64,000 bases of DNA from Chryseobacterium culicis. Its GTDB lineage: Bacteria > Bacteroidota > Bacteroidia > Flavobacteriales > Weeksellaceae. Position numbers and translations under genes: made by a program. Below are positions 6,959 through 15,923 of the stretch, in pieces. The notes below the pieces were generated by a model. The model was not told the origin of the DNA, did not search any database, and saw nothing but the letters and a program-made list of their open reading frames with translations. The DNA is taken from the NCBI RefSeq assembly GCF_900108365.1, contig NZ_FNWQ01000004.1, positions 1 through 64,000 of the forward strand. The letters are read 5' to 3'. Positions within the stretch are counted from its first letter, which is position 1; every line of letters starts with the position of its first letter.

Positions 6959-9316
6959 CTAATTTCTGTTTTTCAGCATAATCCATCCTGACCAGTTCAT
7001 CTGAGCTTTTGATTTCGGATACTCAAACTGGAACTTATACCAGTATGTTGCTGTAGGAAGTCTCTTACCCCCTACTGTTCCGTCCCAGACTGGATTTTCT
7101 TTTGAGAATCTGAACATCTCTACTCCATATCTGTCATATACAGAACCTGTAAAGTTTTTAAAATCTCCCAGAGCTTTAAGATCCAGAACATCGTTAATTC
7201 CGTCTTCGTTCGGAGTAATAATATTATTGATCTGCAATGTAAAGAATTCTAGAGATCCCACGCAATGTGTCCCTACTCTTCTTACTAAAACAGTATAATT
7301 TGTATTATCCAGAAGATTGCTGAATACGTTTGAAGCCTGCCATGTAATTCCGTTGTCAATAGAATACTCCAGTGTACTTGGTGTATTATTCATTGGCGGG
7401 TTCTCCGCAGTAATGGTCACTGTTTTCTTGATACTTTCGTAATTGATAGCCGTAACGAACGGTGTAGCGGCACCCAGTACTTTAGCTTCGAAAACTTTTT
7501 TACAAATACCATTATCAATTTCTACGGAATAGATTCCCCACTGGTCTACCACAATTTTCTGAGTGGTAGCTCCTGTACTCCAAAGATATTTGTAACCTTG
7601 TCCTGCCCCTGCATCAAGCGTTACCTTATCACCAACACACATTTCGACATCCTGTAATGGCGAAGTGATCTCTGGGGTTACCTCAATTCTTATGGTTGCC
7701 GGGTTAAGAGATTTACATCCTTTTGCCCCGATTGCATATACTGTAAATGTTGTAGTCTGGTATAAAGTAACCGTCTGAGTGTTACCTGTTCCCATAAAGT
7801 TGCTCCATTGGTAAGTTGCTCCTCCGTCAGCGGTAAGGGTTACCGATTCTCCCGGACATATTTTTATTCTGGAAGATTTCACTGTTGCCGTTGGGGTTAC
7901 CTCTTTGAGTAATTTCAGTTCTACTATCTTACTGCAAAATGCTCCATTGGAAACAAGAACATACAGGATTTGTCCGTCGTTACCATTATAGTTTAACGGA
8001 GTCTGAATATAGTTGTTATTTTGAGCCACTGCATCCGCCTGATTCTCATAAAACTTGAAAATAGCTCCAGGTGTTGGGCTGATGGTAGATGTAATGGTGC
8101 TTAAATCAAATGTGGTAATATCCGGTGTTGTACAAAGTAACAGTGTTGCATCCTGAGCCTGAGGGGTTGTTCCTCCGTGGATCTGGATGGTGGCTTTACC
8201 CGGACATGGATTACCCGGAACACTTACTTCGATGGTATAGGTACCAGGCTGCACAGCTGTAATGGTATTAGTAGTTGCATTAGGGATTGCAGTACCGTTA
8301 AAATACCACTGATATACAAGGTTAGGATCATTTACAGAAGCAGTAATTACCTGAGGTACATTATCACACACATTGATATCTGAAGGTAGTTTTGTACCTG
8401 CAGGGTCCAAAAGATCTACACCAATGTTGAAAGATCCGCCTTCCAGAAATACTGCAGAGTCATAACTGTGGTCACTGTAATCAGCAATTACCATTTTAAA
8501 GTGATATTGCTGTCCTGCTACTACCGTTGCTGTGGCTGTCAACGGAATTGTTCTTCCGTTAAAGTTGGTTTCAACGTTACCTGTATTGTAACCGGCAAAA
8601 TATTGTTCGTTTACGGCACCACAACTTCCTGGTACTGCTGGGTGAATATTGGTGATACTTACCGGTCCTGCTCCTCCCGGAAGTACGGCCATATTTACAT
8701 AAGGTCCACCTGAAGTAGGTCTGAGCAAGATGGCAAATGCATCTGCAAAGGTACATGGGAAAGATCCTGTGTACTCCTCGGATGCAATCAGATAATTAAA
8801 TTTAATTTGGCTGGTGGTAGGAACGAAGTCGAATTCCAGTAGAACGGCATCATTAAGTCTGCTTTCTACGACCCCGATTACCTGTGCAAGGTCAGCATCT
8901 GATCCTCCGCCGTTAACGTCGTTGAGACCTCCTTCGAAGGTATTACCAGCTCTTCTCGCAAATCCGGTAGAAAGGACAAGCCCATCTTTAAAAGGAAAAT
9001 TGGTGGTAGCTTTATGAAAATATCCCCAGGCTCTGTCTGCATTGCTTGCAGCATGATTAGGCGTAATCTTCACATTGGTCACATTGGGAGTAAGACAGGT
9101 ATTGGTTCCGGATGAAATCAGTACATCTTTTACCATTTTCTCAATAGTATAACTTGACTCAGGGTATGACGGCGCATTCACGTCAATAAAAACACCCGCT
9201 CTTCTGGAAGCCGCTGTAGGAGTTTCCTTTACGGGTTTCCTCGGTGGCAGGTCTTGTGAAAACAGAGAAGTCGAGATGACTAAAAAAAATAAACAAAGCG
9301 GTAGATATCTTCTCAT
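6959..9316 (-). CDS. Choice-of-anchor L / T9SS type B surface protein (paralogue 1)
   Basis: 785 residues. A signal peptide (about 1-21, ending Leu-Phe-Ser-Gln) precedes a choice-of-anchor L domain (about 40-300) with 'FPFKDGLVLSTGF', 'EFDFVPTTSQIKFNYLIASEEY' split across the domain, and 'AVLPGGAGPVSITNI'. Ig/PKD-like segments follow (about 315-690; 'ICPGESVTLTADGGATYQW'). The C-terminus is a gliding-motility-type T9SS type B sorting domain ('ITPNEDGINDVLDL', 'YDRYG', 'GWIMLKNRN'). Type B substrates are exported by T9SS and held at the cell surface, sometimes with SprF-like partners, but none is seen nearby. The ligand is unknown. It is last of three tandem paralogues, each with its own promoter box. 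Confidence 0.92.
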   Translation of the reverse strand: MRRYLPLCLFFLVISTSLFSQDLPPRKPVKETPTAASRRAGVFIDVNAPSYPESSYTIEKMVKDVLISSGTNTCLTPNVTNVKITPNHAASNADRAWGYFHKATTNFPFKDGLVLSTGFARRAGNTFEGGLNDVNGGGSDADLAQVIGVVESRLNDAVLLEFDFVPTTSQIKFNYLIASEEYTGSFPCTFADAFAILLRPTSGGPYVNMAVLPGGAGPVSITNIHPAVPGSCGAVNEQYFAGYNTGNVETNFNGRTIPLTATATVVAGQQYHFKMVIADYSDHSYDSAVFLEGGSFNIGVDLLDPAGTKLPSDINVCDNVPQVITASVNDPNLVYQWYFNGTAIPNATTNTITAVQPGTYTIEVSVPGNPCPGKATIQIHGGTTPQAQDATLLLCTTPDITTFDLSTITSTISPTPGAIFKFYENQADAVAQNNNYIQTPLNYNGNDGQILYVLVSNGAFCSKIVELKLLKEVTPTATVKSSRIKICPGESVTLTADGGATYQWSNFMGTGNTQTVTLYQTTTFTVYAIGAKGCKSLNPATIRIEVTPEITSPLQDVEMCVGDKVTLDAGAGQGYKYLWSTGATTQKIVVDQWGIYSVEIDNGICKKVFEAKVLGAATPFVTAINYESIKKTVTITAENPPMNNTPSTLEYSIDNGITWQASNVFSNLLDNTNYTVLVRRVGTHCVGSLEFFTLQINNIITPNEDGINDVLDLKALGDFKNFTGSVYDRYGVEMFRFSKENPVWDGTVGGKRLPTATYWYKFQFEYPKSKAQMNWSGWIMLKNRN

Positions 9317-9332
9317 AATATTTTTGTTTCAA

Positions 9333-9340
9333 CAAATTTA
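9333..9340 (-). promoter_or_regulatory. Candidate -7 promoter box for paralogue 1
   Basis: The minus strand reads TAAATTTG (TAnnTTTG), 17 bases from the ATG at 9316, which predicts a leader of about 10 bases. No clear -33 TTTG is visible. The rest of 9317-9547 is AT-rich and holds no gene. Confidence 0.45.
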
Positions 9341-9547
9341 ATTTTTTTTTAAATATATCATACACATATTTATATTTTTTACAACAAAAAAACAAAAGAA
9401 GAACCTTATCTGATCAATTTTCATTAATCAATCCCTATCCGTTCAAGCTATACCTAATGTGGTAGCACAGTATTATTAATTATTTTAACATATTTCCCGT
9501 CGATTTTTGATAATTCCCAGAACACCATAACGTATATTCTTAAAAAC

Positions 9548-9579
9548 AACAAAATCTTTCGTTGCTGAAAGATTTTGTT
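9548..9579 (-). terminator. Terminator after paralogue 2
   Basis: A 13-base perfect stem (9548-9560 with 9567-9579) and 6-base loop lie just past the stop at 9604 on the minus strand, followed on that strand by a T run (GTTTTTAAG). This isolates the 1192-residue gene from paralogue 1, so the three tandem genes are not one simple operon. Confidence 0.85.
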
Positions 9580-9603
9580 ATTTATTCTTGATTTCAATAA
9601 GTT

Positions 9604-12600
9604 TTAATTTCTATTTTTTAGAAGGATCCAGCCTGAACGCTGCTCCAGTTTTTTGCTGGCAGGGTTTTCCCATTGTACCCTGTACCAATAAGTAGCGGTA
9701 GGAAGATTAATTCCCTTTAAGGATCCGGTCCAGATGACATTCCCTTTACTTGCTTTGAAAACTTCCGCCCCGTATCTGTCGAAGATGGAAGCTGCAAAAT
9801 CTTTATACCCGCTGATTCCAGAGAAATCTATAGTATCATTTACACCATCCATATTAGGAGTGATAGCATTACTGATAATAAAGGTAAAATAATCCAGCGA
9901 AGTTCCACACTTAGCGCCTTTCACTCTTACCATCAGTGTATACATCGTATTATTTAAAACGCCTGTAAATACATTGGACGCCTGCCAGGTTAATCCACCG
10001 TCTATTGAATATTCAAGAACACCTCCTGTAGGATTGCTTGCTGTAAGGGTAAGAATATGATTATCGTAAACAACATTGGTAAACTGTGGCAGATCAGGAT
10101 TAATCAGCTGAGCTGAGAACGTTTTGGAACAAACTCCATTACTGATTGTTACAGAATAAGTACCGGGAATATTGGTTGTAATCGTTTGAGTCGTTGCTCC
10201 TGTGCTCCATAAATAGGTATAATTTAGTCCTGAGCCGGCGTCAAGGGTTCCCTTATCTCCTGCACAGACAAATACATCTTTTAAAGTAGAAACAATTGCG
10301 GGCACTACTTCAATAGTTACTTTCGCAGGGTTTACGGAACTGCATCCGTTTCCTCCCAATGCATAGACTGAATATTCTGTTGTTGTGGTAGGGGTAACCA
10401 CCTGTGTATTACCATTGCCGGTAAGACCTATCCAGTTATAGGTAATTCCTCCCGAAGCCGTTAATGTTACAGATTCTCCTTCACATATTTTAAATTTTGA
10501 TGCCGTAAGCCCTGCGATAGGCGGACCTACCTGAACGGTTACACTTGCTGCAGTTGCAGAAATACAACCATTAGCTCCAACAGCAAATACTGTATAAGTG
10601 GTCGTTGCTGTAGGCGAAACAACCTGAGTGTTTCCATTTCCGGTAAGACCGTTACCCCAGTTATACGTTACCCCTCCGGAAGCTGTTAAGGTTACAGATT
10701 CTCCTATACAGATTCGGGGTTGAGATGAAACCACAGCAGCTACCGGCTGTACTTTATCTTCCTGTACAGTTACCGTTGAAGTAAAGGTACAGCTCAGATT
10801 TCCCGGTTGCGAAACATTGGTGACAGTTAAAGTATAAGTACCTCCGGCGCTTACAACAGGCGTAAGTGTATTACCACCTGATACAATAGTGCCTCCTGTT
10901 GTTGACCATGCAATAGTAGATCCTGCAGGTACAACAGATGCTGAAGCATTAATTGTAACTTGCGGTGTTGTACAGGTAATTGTTTGTGGTGCGGCAATTG
11001 TAAGAGTGGTTTCAGCTGTTTTCAGTAATTGAAGAGATACTACATAGCTGCAGCCTCCATTGCTTACCAATACATAAATGGTCTGGTTGGCAGGTGGTGT
11101 ATATGCCGTAAAATTCGTGATAAAGTTTCCGTTAGCAGCATTGGCATCTGCCTGATTGACATAATAGGTAAATGTAACTCCTGCTGCAGTCGTAATCTGA
11201 GGTTGTGCTTCGGTAAGATTAAAAGCTAATCCCGGCTGATAACACTTATGCAGGATCGCATTTTGTGCTGTAAATGGCTCTGATACTTCAATTGTTATGG
11301 TAGCTGGATTCTGAGATGCACAGCCATTTGCTCCTACTGCTGTTACTGTATAAGTAGTGGTAACAGTAGGTGAAACAACCTGTGTATTTCCGTTTCCGGT
11401 AAGACCATTTCCCCAATTGTAGGTAGCGCCTCCTGAAGCGGTAAGGGTTGTCGAATCTCCTTTACAGATTTTTATTTTACTCGCTGTAAGTCCGGTCACT
11501 GGCGGTGCGCTGTTTCCTGTTACAGTTACAGTAGCTACTGCCGTACAGCTAAGATTTCCGGGCTGGTAAACTTTTGTTATCGTTAATGTATATGTTCCCG
11601 CTGCATTGATTACAGGATTTAAGGTAGTCCCTCCTGACACAATATTTCCTCCTGTTGTAGTCCAGTTAAATGTAGCACCTGCGGGATAAACAGACGCTGA
11701 TGCATCCAGTGTAGTCTGAGAATTTGCACAGGTTAAGACGGCTGGAGGAGCAATAGTAGGTATCATCTGCGGTGCTTTCACCAGCTGTAATTCTGCAACT
11801 TTTGCACAGAATCCGTTTGCGACTCTTACATAAACGGTTCCTCCGGCACTCTGATAAGCTGTCGGGTTTGGAATTGTATTGGTATTTCCTGCGTTAGCAT
11901 CTGCCAATGTGGTATAGTATGAAAAAGCGGCGCCCGGAGTTGTGCTTATTGAAGCCTGTGCTGATGTTAAATTAAAAGTGGCATTTCCAGCAGCATAACA
12001 AGCCGTGAGGGTTGCATTCTGTACCGTGGGAGATGTACCTCCTACCACTGTAATGGTAGCTTCTCCCGGACATGAATTTCCCTGAATAAAAACTTTAACG
12101 GTATATACACCCGGCTGCGTAGCGGTGTAACTTGCGTTGGTGGCTCCTGCTATCGGATTGGCTCCCAGAAACCACTGATAGGTTATATTTGGCCCCTGAA
12201 CTGAAGCGGTAAAAGTCTGTGGTGCATTATCACACATATTCACAGAGGAAGGAAGCTGTACTCCTGCCGGATCAAGAATTTTCACTCCAATATCGAATGA
12301 TCCTGCCTCCAGAAACACTGCTGAATCAAAGTTGGGATCCTGATAATCTGCCAGAACAATTTTAAAATGATATGTTTCACCCGGAATTACAGTTGCTTTC
12401 GCAGTAAGCGGAATCGTACGTCCATTAAAATTAGTTTCGATCTGAGCAGTGTTGGTACCGCCGTAATAGGCTTCATTTTTTGGTCCGCAGTTTTGGTATT
12501 GCGGATGAATATTGGTGACACTTACAGGTCCTGCCCCGCCGGGAAGTACGGCAAGGTTGGTATAGGTAGGATCAGTTGATTTTTTCAGCAGCAATGCAAA

Positions 12601-13182
12601 ACCATCGGTAATGGTACACGGAAAGTTTTGCTGATATTCTTTTGATGCAAATAAATATCTGAAGGTAATTTCTGTAGAAGCCGCCACAAAGTCAAACTCT
12701 ATAGAAGTAGCGTTTGTAAGATTATTATTACCGATTCCCAAAGCATTGGCAAGATCTACATCTCCTCCGGTTCCCAGGTCATCACTTAAAGTACCCTGAA
12801 AAGTATTTCCTGCTTTGGAAGCATATCCTGTAGAAAGTATAATTCCTTTGCTGAATGGGAAATTGGTGTTGGATTTATTAAAATATCCCCAGCTTCTGTT
12901 CTGATTAGTAGCCGGTAAATTGGGAGACACCGTTACGTTGCTTACACTGGAATTGGTACAGGTACCTCCGGATATAAGGACATCTTTTATTAATTGCGTG
13001 ATAGGATAGCCGGATTCCGGGTAACTTGGTGCGTTCACATCAATAAAGACGCCAGCCTTTAACGAAGCTGCTTTAGGTTTTGCGGCAATTTCTACCCTTC
13101 CTTTATTCTGAGCCAAAATAAAGTTACCGACGAAAGCTAAAAATATCGCTAAAAATAAATTTCCTCTCCTCCTATTTAACAT
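9604..13182 (-). CDS. Choice-of-anchor L / T9SS type B surface protein (enlarged paralogue 2)
   Basis: 1192 residues. Same plan as its neighbours: signal peptide (about 1-24), choice-of-anchor L domain (about 45-300, with 'AVLPGGAGPVSVTNIHP'), Ig/PKD-like region, and type B sorting domain ('ITPNMDGVNDTIDFSG', 'FDRYGAEVF', 'GWILLKNRN'). It is about 400 residues longer because the middle region is expanded: a C-rich module ending 'GTYTLT', then a 'TLTASGG.TYNWGNGLTGNGN' module, is duplicated in tandem, giving three copies of the second type (about residues 570, 825 and 897) and two of the first (about 480 and 735). The paired cysteines in each module suggest disulfide-stabilised extracellular domains. 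Likely a long stalk that presents the anchor-L domain; the ligand is unknown. Confidence 0.92.
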   Translation of the reverse strand: MLNRRRGNLFLAIFLAFVGNFILAQNKGRVEIAAKPKAASLKAGVFIDVNAPSYPESGYPITQLIKDVLISGGTCTNSSVSNVTVSPNLPATNQNRSWGYFNKSNTNFPFSKGIILSTGYASKAGNTFQGTLSDDLGTGGDVDLANALGIGNNNLTNATSIEFDFVAASTEITFRYLFASKEYQQNFPCTITDGFALLLKKSTDPTYTNLAVLPGGAGPVSVTNIHPQYQNCGPKNEAYYGGTNTAQIETNFNGRTIPLTAKATVIPGETYHFKIVLADYQDPNFDSAVFLEAGSFDIGVKILDPAGVQLPSSVNMCDNAPQTFTASVQGPNITYQWFLGANPIAGATNASYTATQPGVYTVKVFIQGNSCPGEATITVVGGTSPTVQNATLTACYAAGNATFNLTSAQASISTTPGAAFSYYTTLADANAGNTNTIPNPTAYQSAGGTVYVRVANGFCAKVAELQLVKAPQMIPTIAPPAVLTCANSQTTLDASASVYPAGATFNWTTTGGNIVSGGTTLNPVINAAGTYTLTITKVYQPGNLSCTAVATVTVTGNSAPPVTGLTASKIKICKGDSTTLTASGGATYNWGNGLTGNGNTQVVSPTVTTTYTVTAVGANGCASQNPATITIEVSEPFTAQNAILHKCYQPGLAFNLTEAQPQITTAAGVTFTYYVNQADANAANGNFITNFTAYTPPANQTIYVLVSNGGCSYVVSLQLLKTAETTLTIAAPQTITCTTPQVTINASASVVPAGSTIAWSTTGGTIVSGGNTLTPVVSAGGTYTLTVTNVSQPGNLSCTFTSTVTVQEDKVQPVAAVVSSQPRICIGESVTLTASGGVTYNWGNGLTGNGNTQVVSPTATTTYTVFAVGANGCISATAASVTVQVGPPIAGLTASKFKICEGESVTLTASGGITYNWIGLTGNGNTQVVTPTTTTEYSVYALGGNGCSSVNPAKVTIEVVPAIVSTLKDVFVCAGDKGTLDAGSGLNYTYLWSTGATTQTITTNIPGTYSVTISNGVCSKTFSAQLINPDLPQFTNVVYDNHILTLTASNPTGGVLEYSIDGGLTWQASNVFTGVLNNTMYTLMVRVKGAKCGTSLDYFTFIISNAITPNMDGVNDTIDFSGISGYKDFAASIFDRYGAEVFKASKGNVIWTGSLKGINLPTATYWYRVQWENPASKKLEQRSGWILLKNRN
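10380..11770 (-). repeat. Tandem Ig/PKD-like module duplication within paralogue 2
   Basis: Near-identical DNA recurs around 10397-10445, 10615-10670 and 11370-11428 (each encoding a 'GNGNTQVV(S/T)P' strand), and around 10790-10990 and 11550-11750 (each encoding 'TGG.IVSGG.TL.PV'). The similarity extends to the nucleotide level, which points to fairly recent duplication or continuing recombination between modules. Confidence 0.75.
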
Positions 13183-13198
13183 TTTATATTATTTTAAA

Positions 13199-13206
13199 CA
13201 AAAATA
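13199..13206 (-). promoter_or_regulatory. Candidate -7 promoter box for paralogue 2
   Basis: TATTTTTG on the minus strand, 17 bases upstream of the ATG at 13182, matches TAnnTTTG. Box-to-start spacing is almost the same as for paralogue 1. No clear -33 element is visible. Confidence 0.45.
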
Positions 13207-13308
13207 CTATTTTTTTTGATTGAAATTTAAGTTAACATAATTTACATTATTACTAACGCAAATTTATTTATGTTAGAATATCAACTTTGTTTATTTAAAA
13301 TCATAAAA

Positions 13309-13335
13309 AAAGACTGACTAAAATAGCCAGTCTTT
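13309..13335 (-). terminator. Terminator after paralogue 3
   Basis: An 8-base stem AAAGACTG/CAGTCTTT (13309-13316 with 13328-13335), extended by two more pairs across one mismatch, followed on the minus strand by TTTTTATG. It closes the gene that ends at 13361. Confidence 0.75.
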
Positions 13336-13360
13336 CTAATATTATTTAATATGCTTTAAA

Positions 13361-15721
13361 TTATTCTATATTTTTAAGCAATATCCATCCGGTTTTCACC
13401 GTGATTTCTTTACTGGCAGGATCTTCGAAAGTTACCTGATACCAGTAGGTAGAAGTAGGAAGTTTTTTACCCTGGAAATATCCATCCCAATACGGTCTTA
13501 TCTTCTCTGCTTTGAACACTTCTCTTCCGTAACGGTCAAAAACCTGTCCGCTGAAGTCTTTATAATTAACCACTCCACTGAAATCTATAATATCATTAAC
13601 GTTGTCTCCATTTGGCGTAATGACATTTTTCATTACGAATGTGAAAAATTCAAGGAAGCCCACACAGCTAGTGTATTTAACTCTTACTCTGATCGCAATT
13701 ACTTTATTTTTAGGAACATTGTTAAATATATTGGAAGACTGCCATGTAACTCCGTTGTCTACTGAATATTCAAGGATACCGTTACTTGGATTACTTGCAG
13801 TAAGGATCATTGTTCCGTTTTCGCTGTAATCTACTTTGATTACTTCCGGAATTACCGCTTTGATCACCTGTGTTTTGAACTCTTTAGAACACACCCCATT
13901 GCTAATCGTTACTGAATATTCTCCCGGAGTTCCCACCGTAATGCTCTGACTTGTTTCTCCCGAGCTCCACTGGTAAGTATAATTAGGCCCTGAACCTGCA
14001 TCTAAAATAATTTTATCCCCCTGACAGATATGCCCCCCTTTTAAGTTGGAAACAATAGCTGGCACTACTTCAATGGTAATACGGGCCGGCTGTAAAGATT
14101 TACATCCCTGTGCCCCGATAGCATATACTGTATAGGTAGTGGTCTGAGTAGGACTTACCGTTCTTATTCCTCCTGTAGCAGCAGTGGAATCATTCCATTG
14201 ATAGGTTACTCCGCCTGTAGCGGTAAGCAATACAGATTCTCCGGCACAGATTTTTAATCTTGGTGCTGTAACCAGAGCTGTTGGCGTTTCTTCTTTTCTT
14301 AATGTTAAGGTTGCTATTTTGCTGCAAAAAGCTCCGTTAGAAACCAGTACGTATAATATTTGTCCATCGGTTCCTGTATAATTGGTCAGATTGGTGATAT
14401 AGCTGTTATTCTGAGCCTGCGCATCAGCCTGATTGGCATAGAAACGGAATACCGCTCCCTGCGTTGTGCTGATTAGAGGTTTTGCTGTTTCTAAATTGAA
14501 AGTGGTGATTGTAGGTGTTGTACAAAGCTTAAGCTCTGCATTTTGTAATGTAGGACTTGTTCCTCCGATAATGGTAATGGTTGCTTCACCAGGGCACTGA
14601 TTTCCGGGAACCATGACTTTCACAGTGTATACTCCCGGCTGGTTAGCAGTATAAACAGCACTGGTTGCTCCCGGAATGGCAACTCCATCTTTATACCATT
14701 GATAAGTCATTCCCGGAATAGCTGCTACCTGTGCTTTCAACTGTTTTGGTGTATTGTCGCACATATTGATGCTGCCTGGCAAAACAACTCCTGCTTCATC
14801 TACAATTTTAATTCCCACGTCAAAAGAGCCGCCTTCCAGGAATACTGCAGAATCATGGGAAGGATCTTTTGCATCTGCCAGTACCATTTTAAAATGATAC
14901 GTCTGCCCTGGAATTACGTCTGCAACGGCAGTTAACGGTGTTGTTCTTCCGAAATAATTGATAACAAGATGCGGATTGGCCAAAGCTCCGAAATAACCTG
15001 CGTTGATAGGTCCACAGCTGAATCCATTTCCTGCCGGAACAATATTGGTAGCACTTACAGGTCCTGCCCCTCCCGGTAATATGGCAAGATTAGTATAGGT
15101 AGGATCCCCCACTTTCTTCAGCAAAAGTGCAAACGCATCGGAATATCCGGTACAAGGATAATTGGAGGTATATTCATCCGAAACGAATATATAATTAAAT
15201 TTTACCTGATTGGAATTCGGGACGAAGTCAAACTCAAGTGCTACAGCATCTGTTAAACTTACCGTTGCTCCTGTAGCGGCTACAAGATCTGCGTCACTTC
15301 CTGTGCCTACAGACTGACCGACAGCGGCTACATAGCTGTTACCCGCTTCCGAGGCATATCCTGTAGTAAGAACAATACCATCAGTAAAAGGAAAGTTTGT
15401 GGTCCCTTTATGGAAATATCCCCAGAATCTGTTGCTGTTCGTCACATCATGATTAGGAGATACGGTAACATTGGTTACATTGGCTGTTGTACAATTGGTA
15501 CCGCCGTTGATCAAAATATTCTTCACCAATTGCTCGGGAGTATAGTTTGATGGGGTATAAGGAGGTACATTTACGTCTATAAATGCTCCGGCTCTAAGAG
15601 CAGCAGCAGAAGGCTTTATCTTCTCTGATTTTCTGACTGGTCTCGTTTGAGAAAATGCAGAAACAGAAATCAATAAAAAAGAAAAAAGGAAAAAATAGTT
15701 TTTTAGTCTATAAATTAACAT
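13361..15721 (-). CDS. Choice-of-anchor L / T9SS type B surface protein (paralogue 3)
   Basis: 786 residues, nearly the same length as paralogue 1. Signal peptide (about 1-25, ending Ser-Ala-Phe-Ser-Gln), choice-of-anchor L domain (about 45-305, 'AILPGGAGPVSATNI', 'FHFKM'-type strand), Ig/PKD-like domains ('ICAGESVLLTATGGVTYQW' near 500) and type B sorting domain ('ITPNGDNVNDIIDFSG', 'FDRYGREVF', 'GWILLKNIE'). It shares the 'LCTTP..TTF.L' and 'NGAFCSKI' segments with paralogue 1 more closely than with paralogue 2, so 1 and 3 look like the ancestral size and 2 the expanded form. First gene of the tandem set. Confidence 0.92.
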   Translation of the reverse strand: MLIYRLKNYFFLFSFLLISVSAFSQTRPVRKSEKIKPSAAALRAGAFIDVNVPPYTPSNYTPEQLVKNILINGGTNCTTANVTNVTVSPNHDVTNSNRFWGYFHKGTTNFPFTDGIVLTTGYASEAGNSYVAAVGQSVGTGSDADLVAATGATVSLTDAVALEFDFVPNSNQVKFNYIFVSDEYTSNYPCTGYSDAFALLLKKVGDPTYTNLAILPGGAGPVSATNIVPAGNGFSCGPINAGYFGALANPHLVINYFGRTTPLTAVADVIPGQTYHFKMVLADAKDPSHDSAVFLEGGSFDVGIKIVDEAGVVLPGSINMCDNTPKQLKAQVAAIPGMTYQWYKDGVAIPGATSAVYTANQPGVYTVKVMVPGNQCPGEATITIIGGTSPTLQNAELKLCTTPTITTFNLETAKPLISTTQGAVFRFYANQADAQAQNNSYITNLTNYTGTDGQILYVLVSNGAFCSKIATLTLRKEETPTALVTAPRLKICAGESVLLTATGGVTYQWNDSTAATGGIRTVSPTQTTTYTVYAIGAQGCKSLQPARITIEVVPAIVSNLKGGHICQGDKIILDAGSGPNYTYQWSSGETSQSITVGTPGEYSVTISNGVCSKEFKTQVIKAVIPEVIKVDYSENGTMILTASNPSNGILEYSVDNGVTWQSSNIFNNVPKNKVIAIRVRVKYTSCVGFLEFFTFVMKNVITPNGDNVNDIIDFSGVVNYKDFSGQVFDRYGREVFKAEKIRPYWDGYFQGKKLPTSTYWYQVTFEDPASKEITVKTGWILLKNIE

Positions 15722-15737
15722 TTTGTTTTCATTTGTT

Positions 15738-15754
15738 CAAATGTAGCAAAAATA
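15738..15754 (-). promoter_or_regulatory. Two overlapping-range -7 boxes for paralogue 3
   Basis: Two TAnnTTTG matches on the minus strand: TACATTTG (15745-15738) and TATTTTTG (15754-15747), one base apart, 17-33 bases upstream of the start at 15721. The nearer box has the same distance to the ATG as in both other paralogues. The two could give alternative transcription starts. Confidence 0.45.
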
Positions 15755-15866
15755 ATTGTACTAATATATTCCGGCTTGCCACTATTTTCTCATTCGTCTT
15801 CTACATTCACAATGAATTTTTCTTATTATTACATTTTCCATAATTATCTAATCAGACATTTATCTT

Positions 15867-15906
15867 AAAAGAAAGCCAGATCAACATGTTGATCTGGCTT
15901 TCTTTT
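15867..15906. terminator. Perfect 40-base palindrome, terminator of the CPBP-rdgB-rnz operon
   Basis: 15867-15906 is a perfect palindrome of two 20-base arms with AAAA and TTTT ends, 18 bases after the stop of the heptad-repeat gene. As RNA it forms a hairpin of 17-18 base pairs with a tight loop and a U tail on the minus strand. It can work in either direction and also shields the upstream region of paralogue 3. Confidence 0.9.
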
Positions 15907-15923
15907 CATTACCGTTATTCCGG

